Below the pieces are notes generated by a model. That model ran no database searches, was not told the DNA's origin, and saw only the letters and a program-made list of their open reading frames with translations. From an uncultured Ruminococcus sp. (GTDB lineage: Bacteria; Bacillota; Clostridia; Oscillospirales; Ruminococcaceae), in NCBI GenBank assembly GCA_900752785.1, contig CAADWP010000048.1:1-9752 (forward strand): a stretch of 9,752 nucleotides of DNA, in the 5' to 3' direction. Of the stretch, positions 5,737 to 9,752 are shown piece after piece. Both the position numbers and the translations under genes were made by a program. The first letter of the stretch is position 1. Every line of letters begins with the position of its first letter.

Positions 5737-7134
5737 TTATTCAAGGACATTCTGATTACGTTTTTTTTGCTGTTCTCTCTTCTGCTCCTGACGGAGAAAT
5801 TCCTCTATCTCTCTTGCCGCTTCGGACAACTCTCTCGACTTCTGATCCAGACCGTTATACTTGACTTTCAGCGTATCCAATTTGCCCCTGAGCTTTTCGA
5901 TATAATTCTCTAACTGCTTAACGGTCGGGAACTTCTTGGGGAATGCTTCTTTTAGCTGACTCTCCCATGAGCTGTATCTATATAGCTCGGCATCGAACCT
6001 GTCCGCATATTTCTGTTGCTTGCACCCTTTCAGCGACATATATTTATCATGAAACGGCTTCACATCAATGTAATGCGTAAGCCACGATAACTGCTCCTCT
6101 CGCTCCCTGATCTCCTCGCTGATCTCGTTCATTTTGCCGACAAGAGAAGTCCTCTCTGTAAAGGCTGTAACAGCAGCGCTTGGGGCTTCATCAACCGTCA
6201 CGCCGTACTTGGTGAGAATATTCATCGCCTTGCTTGTGAGCTTCATATTTTCACGGTCAATTGCGTCACGGACAAACTTGTTCTGTTCGGCTTTCGGGGT
6301 AATTACTCTTACCTTTGTCCTCGGCACATAGCTCATAACGCCCTTGTACTGTGCGATACGGGCTTTTATCTGCTCGGTTTCATAAAACCAGCCGAGTGTT
6401 TTTGCTCGTGTCATTTTGGCACGGGGATTGTGTTCTTTCTGCTCCGCAAGCATAAATTTCAGGTCAATTTTGTGGTCGGGATTATACTCTACAAGGATAC
6501 CATTCTGAGCGCATTTCAGCAGAAAATCCGCAAAATCATCACTGTCCTTGACAATCTGATCTATGGCATATTTCAGCTTGGCTTTCCATGATAACCCCTG
6601 ACGGTTCATATCCCATTCCCAATGGCTCTTGCCTTTGGATTTTTCAGGGTTCTCAATGACGGACAGATTATTCTCCCTGCAAAGCTCGTCCGAGATACGG
6701 CGCACCTCTGCCCACGCACGGTCTTTTTTCTTCCCTTGATTCTGCTCGGTTTCAAAGGTTTTCCCCGTCACCATGTTGGTATTATTTACGATAATATGTG
6801 CGTGACAATGTTCGTGGTCGGTATGAATTGCGACAACATATTGATACTGCTCTTTCAGCAATCTGTGACATAGTTCCTGCGCTATCTGCATAGCCTTTTC
6901 TGGAGTGACTTCATTCGGGGAAAAGCTCTGAATTATGTGCTGTGCTTGGGTGGTACTTCGTCCTGTTCCGAAGCGGTCACGGACGGCTCGGAATTGCTCG
7001 GCTGCTCGGACGGGTTCTGTCTCGCACATAAAAGACTCGACAAGTGAATGACCTCTGGTCTTATTCCCGTCCACGATGTATTCAAGGCTTCCGCACACCG
7101 AGTCGCTGATTGAATGTAGTTTAGTAACTGCCAA
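5737..7134 (-). CDS. mobA: MobA-type relaxase (MOBP-like)
   Basis: A 465-aa conjugative relaxase that nicks oriT and stays joined to the 5' end of the transferred strand. The N-terminus MAVTKLHSISDSVCGSLEYI places Tyr19 as the likely nicking residue. H66 in QAQHIIQSF and the metal-binding stretch IHTDHEHCHAHIIVNN (H104, H107, H109, H111, H113, N117) are the three-histidine motif. The C-terminal 120 residues form a charged coiled coil (EEIREREEQLSWL; EAAREIEEFLRQEQKREQQKK). The start is TTG-7134: there is no in-frame ATG before Tyr19, and the next Met is residue 36. It starts inside the 3' part of mobC, so translation is probably coupled. The length is normal and the gene looks intact. Confidence 0.93.
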   Translation of the reverse strand: MAVTKLHSISDSVCGSLEYIVDGNKTRGHSLVESFMCETEPVRAAEQFRAVRDRFGTGRSTTQAQHIIQSFSPNEVTPEKAMQIAQELCHRLLKEQYQYVVAIHTDHEHCHAHIIVNNTNMVTGKTFETEQNQGKKKDRAWAEVRRISDELCRENNLSVIENPEKSKGKSHWEWDMNRQGLSWKAKLKYAIDQIVKDSDDFADFLLKCAQNGILVEYNPDHKIDLKFMLAEQKEHNPRAKMTRAKTLGWFYETEQIKARIAQYKGVMSYVPRTKVRVITPKAEQNKFVRDAIDRENMKLTSKAMNILTKYGVTVDEAPSAAVTAFTERTSLVGKMNEISEEIREREEQLSWLTHYIDVKPFHDKYMSLKGCKQQKYADRFDAELYRYSSWESQLKEAFPKKFPTVKQLENYIEKLRGKLDTLKVKYNGLDQKSRELSEAAREIEEFLRQEQKREQQKKRNQNVLE

Positions 7135-7583
7135 ATCGCATTCACACTCTCTTTCATAGTAGTAATATCTTCGCTGTAAGCTCGCCCCGTTCCATTCACT
7201 CTGCGGGCTATCTGATTCACGTTAGTTGACAGACCACGGACAGCACCGATAATGCCGTTCATATCGCTCTGATCTATCATCAGAACATAGTGGGCTTTCG
7301 TGCAGTCACGCACATAGCTCGACTTCTTCATTTTAAGCAAATCCGCCTGCTTGCAGATATGCTCCCATTCGGTATCGTTGAAGCGGATATTGAGGGTGTG
7401 CGTCCTGCACTGATCGCGTCCGTCCAGATACTCCTGCTCATCTGCCGTTAAGTCATTCGGGCTTACTTCGGAGAGAGCCTTATCAAGCTCCTCTTTCATA
7501 CCGTCACGGATATAATTCAAGGCAAGCTCCTCGCTGTCCTTGTGACCGTAGTCACGCTTGTAGTTTTTCTCTGCCTTTGTCAT
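6933..7583 (-). CDS. mobC: MobC-type relaxosome accessory protein
   Basis: A 216-aa protein; AAAGGAAAG lies just before ATG-7583. Residues 61-95 (TLNIRFNDTEWEHICKQADLLKM then SSYVRDC) look like the ribbon-helix-helix used to bind oriT. Residues 105-160 (SDMNGIIGAVRGLSTNVNQIARRVNG through ESVNAIWQLLNYI) are the MobC core that helps the relaxase open DNA. From about residue 150 the frame overlaps the relaxase start for 202 bp. The last 67 residues are Ser/Pro/Glu-rich, unlike a MobC fold, so the normal stop may have been lost or the overlap may be used. It is the first gene after the hairpin-rich oriT candidate. Confidence 0.88.
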   Translation of the reverse strand: MTKAEKNYKRDYGHKDSEELALNYIRDGMKEELDKALSEVSPNDLTADEQEYLDGRDQCRTHTLNIRFNDTEWEHICKQADLLKMKKSSYVRDCTKAHYVLMIDQSDMNGIIGAVRGLSTNVNQIARRVNGTGRAYSEDITTMKESVNAIWQLLNYIQSATRCAEALNTSWTGIRPEVIHLSSLLCARQNPSEQPSNSEPSVTASEQDEVPPKHST

Positions 7584-7603
7584 AAATCTTTCCTTTCGTT
7601 CAC

Positions 7604-7625
7604 GACCGCATCAGCGGTCTTTTTT
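7604..7625 (+). terminator. Hairpin with T-run before mobC
   Basis: GACCGC (7604-7609), loop ATCA, GCGGTC (7614-7619) and six T residues form a canonical plus-strand terminator. No plus-strand gene ends here. It may block antisense transcription into mobC, or work as a leader hairpin just upstream of the mobC RBS on the minus strand. Confidence 0.6.
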
Positions 7626-7638
7626 ATTAAGGGGTCTT

Positions 7639-7790
7639 AGGGGAAATTTTTCCCCTGACAAGCATCGTGGATTTGTTCGTGTTTTCCAAAACGCGGCACA
7701 ATCCACCGTGCTTGCGAACTGAGAGTGCCGATTTTCATCGGCACTCTTATGATCCGCCTGCGGCGGTTTTCTCGCCTCTGTTGCGAGAAA
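7639..7790. other. Candidate oriT / leading region (hairpin cluster)
   Basis: Directly upstream of mobC five inverted repeats follow one another: AGGGGAAA/TTTCCCCT (7639-7646, 7649-7656); a 14-bp imperfect repeat with 12 matches (7660-7673, 7700-7713) around a 26-nt loop; a perfect 11-bp stem AGAGTGCCGAT/ATCGGCACTCT (7722-7732, 7737-7747); CCGCC/GGCGG (7754-7758, 7762-7766) followed by TTTT; and TTTCTCGC/GCGAGAAA (7768-7775, 7783-7790). MOBP-type oriTs sit next to mobC and have an imperfect inverted repeat beside the nick. The 7660-7713 repeat is the best match, with nic expected near either arm. The nick base cannot be read. Confidence 0.6.
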
Positions 7791-8767
7791 TCGGAGCTAT
7801 GCGACTTCTATCTTTTTATGCTGCTGCTACAGTCGGTGGCATATCGCTCACGCTCCGCCGTGATGCCCTCACTCTGTTCACGATATTATTGTAGAATATC
7901 TCGGCGCAGTTATTGCGCAACTTGGGCGGCAGTCTGGTGAAAAAAATCTCCCCATATATCAATACCAAAATTTTCATCGGCTTCGTTAAGTATCACCGCT
8001 AAAAACTTAAAAGATCAGGTGATATTTTATTTGTGCATAACGGAGAATAATTCGGTGACACTTAACGATTGCCAGTTTTTATTGGTAATGATATGTAGAA
8101 GGCTGTAACCGTCACTGTGAAAACTCCCTTCACTATACAACTGGAGATTTTGCGGTTTTGGGCATGATTTTCTGAATAGTTTACAGTTTGTTCATGGCGG
8201 TTCTCCCTATCGCATAAGTTCAACAGTATGTTTCTGTTTATTGTGCGAATATATCATGTTACGATCAAATAAAATTGCTCCCATAAATACAAGCACGAAA
8301 AATCAGAAATCGGGCATGAATTTTAGATAAATTTCTGCTCTGAAAGCATAATTCTACTGTTTGCATAAAAGCGACATGATTATTTCAGATAATATGCAGA
8401 GATGTGACGCATAGTCAAAGTGAATAATCGGTGCGTGTTGAAACTATGCACAACAGAGAATGTATATTAAGAAAATGTAAACAATAGCGAAAATCATTCC
8501 CACTTTTCAAAATTCATCGGTTGTATAGTAGAGGACGATTATCAGATACGGAAAAATTCTATCGAACATCTCAATATCAGATGTGAACTTTCTGTAAACA
8601 TTCCAACTTTTCTTGCCCGTTTTTTCATTTTCCTTACTTGATATATAGAGGGCAGTTGCATCGTGGTTATGATGATAGAAATGCCCGGTGAAAATATACT
8701 GGTTTGGTTCTGAGAACTACCGAAAGTTCATGCGCAATTGCGGCTGGTAATCGGCTTCATTGCGCGC
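7791..8767. other. About 1 kb without a confident gene
   Basis: No ORF here has both a ribosome binding site and protein-like composition. It holds a small hairpin GCGCA/TGCGC (7904-7908, 7914-7918), a long inverted repeat (7985-8066, listed separately), and a weak 7-bp repeat GCATAGT/ACTATGC (8409-8415, 8443-8449). From about 8100 to 8700 the sequence is AT-rich and stop-rich in all frames. A 28-codon minus-strand frame from GTG at 7996 to a stop at 7910 (VILNEADENFGIDIWGDFF...) reads like protein but has no RBS, so I do not call it a gene. Confidence 0.6.
7985..8066. repeat. 14-bp inverted repeat (13/14) with a competing inner arm
   Basis: GTTAAGTATCACCG (7985-7998) and CGGTGACACTTAAC (8053-8066) are inverse complements with one mismatch, 54 bp apart. 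The inner part TATCACC (7991-7997) can instead pair perfectly with GGTGATA (8018-8024). Two exclusive structures are therefore possible in RNA or single-stranded DNA. It may be a protein-binding site, part of the transfer origin or a regulatory leader; nothing here decides. Confidence 0.55.
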
Positions 8768-8773
8768 TATAAT
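8745..8773 (+). promoter_or_regulatory. Promoter for the coiled-coil gene
   Basis: A perfect TATAAT (8768-8773) stands 17 bp after a weak -35 (TGGTAA, 8745-8750). It lies 70 bp before ATG-8843, at the end of the gene-free stretch. Confidence 0.5.
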
Positions 8774-8842
8774 TAGATTGTGGAGATGGCACAACAGACA
8801 CAAACAAAGCAAGGAGAGAACAAAACGGAAGGAGGTGGCAGT

Positions 8843-9160
8843 ATGCTTACCTATGAACAGCAGACAAAGAAGCTTCTCGCAAAGCGTGATGCCCTTGAGA
8901 AGCGTATGCGTGAGGACGGTGCAGAGATCGACAAGATCAATGCAAAGCTCAATGAGATGCAGCTCGCAAAGGTGCGCGATACGTTCGGGCTTGACCAGAA
9001 GGCGTTCTTCGATCTTATCACAAAGCATCCTGAGAAGCTTTTGGAGCTTACGGCTCAGGGTACAGCCGTGAGCAATACAGATACAGCTCAGGACAGTGAT
9101 GCAATGGACGGACAGACTTCGTTCTTTGACAAGAAGTCCAACCACTATTCTGAAACATAA
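8843..9160 (+). CDS. Small coiled-coil mobile-element protein
   Basis: A 105-aa protein of unknown function; AAGGAGGT lies 6 bases before ATG-8843, which is why the longer frame from 8780 is not used. Residues about 1-45 (EQQTKKLLAKRDALEKRM through INAKLNEMQLAK) form a charged coiled coil. A short helical segment with FGLDQKAFFDLITKHPEKLLEL follows (53-74), then a disordered Ser/Asp/Gln tail. The layout resembles small DUF4315-type proteins found on clostridial integrative elements, but the match is by impression only. It lies in the recombinase module, upstream of the TnpW-like gene and in the same direction. Confidence 0.7.
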   Translation: MLTYEQQTKKLLAKRDALEKRMREDGAEIDKINAKLNEMQLAKVRDTFGLDQKAFFDLITKHPEKLLELTAQGTAVSNTDTAQDSDAMDGQTSFFDKKSNHYSET

Positions 9161-9170
9161 TTCCGATAAA

Positions 9171-9221
9171 AATTATAGCTGTGATATGGGACGGCAAATG
9201 CCGTTCCGCACAGCTATTATT
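9171..9221. repeat. Near-palindromic hairpin between two small genes
   Basis: A 13-bp outer arm (9171-9183 with 9209-9221, 12/13, inner nine perfect: ATAGCTGTG/CACAGCTAT) surrounds an inner stem ACGGCA/TGCCGT (9191-9196, 9199-9204). It begins 10 bp after the coiled-coil gene stops. No T-run follows, so it is not a classic terminator; it may be an mRNA-processing or stability hairpin or a protein site. Confidence 0.65.
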
Positions 9222-9306
9222 ACACACAACACAAAGAGGGGCAGAAAAAGAAAGCGATCCCCTCGCTCTAAAAGCATAGATAAAGACAAGCTAAAGGAGA
9301 ACAGCT

Positions 9307-9501
9307 ATGAATAACAACAGAAAGGTGTCCTTCAAGGACAAACAGGAGCAGTATAAGAACTCTCCTGAAAGAACAACCGTGCAGGTCATTGACGGCTGCT
9401 GCTACATTGTGCATAGTCATTTTGTGGGCGACAAAGACCTCGATGAAGTCATGAACAAGCTCGCTTTTGAAACTGCGATGAGGGAATCGCTCACAGCGTA
9501 A
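9307..9501 (+). CDS. TnpW-like small transposon protein
   Basis: A 64-aa protein with AAAGGAGAA 7 bases before ATG-9307. The middle, ERTTVQVIDGCCYIVHSHFV (21-40), then GDKDLDEVMNKLAFETAMRE, follows the pattern I associate with TnpW, a small protein of unknown role encoded beside the TnpX-type serine recombinase on Tn4451-like elements (a strand pair with YxVxSxF, then a helix). Its position 93 bp before a serine recombinase start agrees with this. The identification rests on pattern and context, not on a search. Confidence 0.6.
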   Translation: MNNNRKVSFKDKQEQYKNSPERTTVQVIDGCCYIVHSHFVGDKDLDEVMNKLAFETAMRESLTA

Positions 9502-9519
9502 AAAGAATCGAAAAAGCAC

Positions 9520-9548
9520 TTGCCAAATCCGGTATATTGCGCTATAAT
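9520..9548 (+). promoter_or_regulatory. Promoter of the serine recombinase
   Basis: TTGCCA (9520-9525) and a perfect TATAAT (9543-9548) have the ideal 17-bp spacing. They lie between the TnpW-like stop and the recombinase start and are followed by AAGGAG at 9581-9586. Confidence 0.75.
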
Positions 9549-9593
9549 GGGTATATCGGATTTGGTTCTGCTTGCACAGAAAGGAGTTCGTTT

Positions 9594-9683
9594 ATGGCTA
9601 AGCAGACCGAAAATAATGTGGGCATTTATATGCGCCTTTCCAAAGAAGATTTACAGGACGGCGATTCGCTGTCCTTACGATAA
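9594..9683 (+). pseudogene. Truncated large serine recombinase (N-terminal 28 or so codons)
   Basis: AAGGAG lies 7 bases before ATG-9594. The peptide starts MAKQTENNVGIYMRLSKED and continues LQDGDSLS, the opening of the resolvase domain of TnpX-like large serine recombinases (YxRLSxED, with the nucleophilic Ser in RLS). The family continues IENQ at this point, but here the sequence switches near 9673-9676 to an IS3-type transposase in another frame and stops at TAA 9681-9683. An intact enzyme has about 500-550 residues, so this copy cannot be active. It would have excised and integrated the mobilizable element. Confidence 0.85.
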
Positions 9684-9752
9684 CGCCGTTGCCGAAGCTA
9701 CATACAAAATTTTCAAAACTGAATTTGTTATGAATAAAACTTTTGATTCTCT
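9673..9752 (+). pseudogene. Internal fragment of an IS3-family transposase
   Basis: Read from 9673 the frame gives PYDNAVAEATYKIFKTEFV and then MNKTFDS to the window end. This is the end of the rve/DDE domain of IS3 orfB proteins; the Glu in DNAVAE is the last catalytic acid. The 5' part of the gene and any IS end are missing, so this is not a clean insertion. The rest may lie beyond the window. Confidence 0.8.

Larger units (their letters stand above)
5386..9683. mobile_element. Backbone of an integrative mobilizable element
   Basis: Relaxase, MobC, a hairpin-rich oriT candidate, small element-type genes and a Tn4451-like serine recombinase start lie together, with no mating-pair (T4SS) genes and no replication gene. 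That is the make-up of an element that integrates by a serine recombinase and moves with the help of another element. The left end and whether 1763-5326 is inside the element cannot be read. With the recombinase broken, it may be stranded. Confidence 0.65.

Noticed and set aside
7667..7940. Plus-strand ORFs of 71-75 aa over the hairpin cluster
   Set aside because: They run through several perfect stems, lack RBSs and have no protein-like features; the region is better explained as oriT.
7910..7996. 28-codon minus-strand frame VILNEADENFGIDIWGDFF...
   Set aside because: It reads like protein, but has only a GTG start without RBS and an upstream stop; kept as a note, not as a gene.
8409..8449. 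GCATAGT/ACTATGC repeat as a regulatory hairpin
   Set aside because: Seven base pairs with a 27-nt loop in AT-rich DNA can arise by chance; no gene or promoter is tied to it.
8780..8842. Longer start (ATG-8780) for the coiled-coil gene
   Set aside because: No ribosome binding site precedes 8780, while AAGGAGGT sits ideally before 8843; the extra residues (QQTQTKQGENKTEGGG) look like translated leader.

Overview
The window looks like accessory DNA of a low-to-mid GC Gram-positive gut anaerobe, most likely a Clostridia member of the Ruminococcus/Oscillospiraceae type. This is inferred from strong AGGAGG-type ribosome binding sites, TATAAT promoters, small plasmid/ICE-type hypothetical genes, a MobC/MobA relaxase pair and a Tn4451-like large serine recombinase start. 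No core chromosomal gene and no tRNA or rRNA is visible.

Layout. (1) 1-1770: an IS110-family insertion sequence on the minus strand. It has an intact DEDD transposase (309-1517) and a non-coding leader with its own promoter on the right, a plausible place for a bridge RNA. A hairpin-rich 308-bp stretch with a minus-strand terminator lies on the left. (2) 1763-5326: a plus-strand cargo block. It holds a short ORF possibly cut by the IS, a helix-hairpin-helix DNA-glycosylase-like protein, a 91-aa protein made of five 18-residue repeats, a DnaA-like AAA+ ATPase with an unfamiliar C-terminal half, and a CX5R phosphatase-like protein with a helix-turn-helix-like tail. The last three are tightly spaced behind one promoter and end at a strong terminator (5345-5381). 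(3) 5386-7583: minus-strand mobilization genes mobC and mobA, plus a 70-aa conserved-type small gene. (4) 7604-8066: a dense series of inverted repeats upstream of mobC, read as an oriT/leading region. About 0.7 kb without a recognisable gene follows. (5) 8843-9683: a coiled-coil small protein, a TnpW-like small protein and the first 28 or so codons of a serine recombinase. The recombinase breaks directly into an internal piece of an IS3-family transposase that runs off the window.

How it fits together. Regions 3-5 are the backbone of an integrative mobilizable element: relaxase, accessory protein, oriT and recombinase. Its recombinase is destroyed here, or the join is an assembly artefact. 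Region 2 is cargo. The repeat protein, DnaA-like ATPase and phosphatase-like protein form a compact operon that I cannot match to a described system. With the neighbouring glycosylase-like gene they are the best candidates for something new, but any joint function, defence included, is inference.
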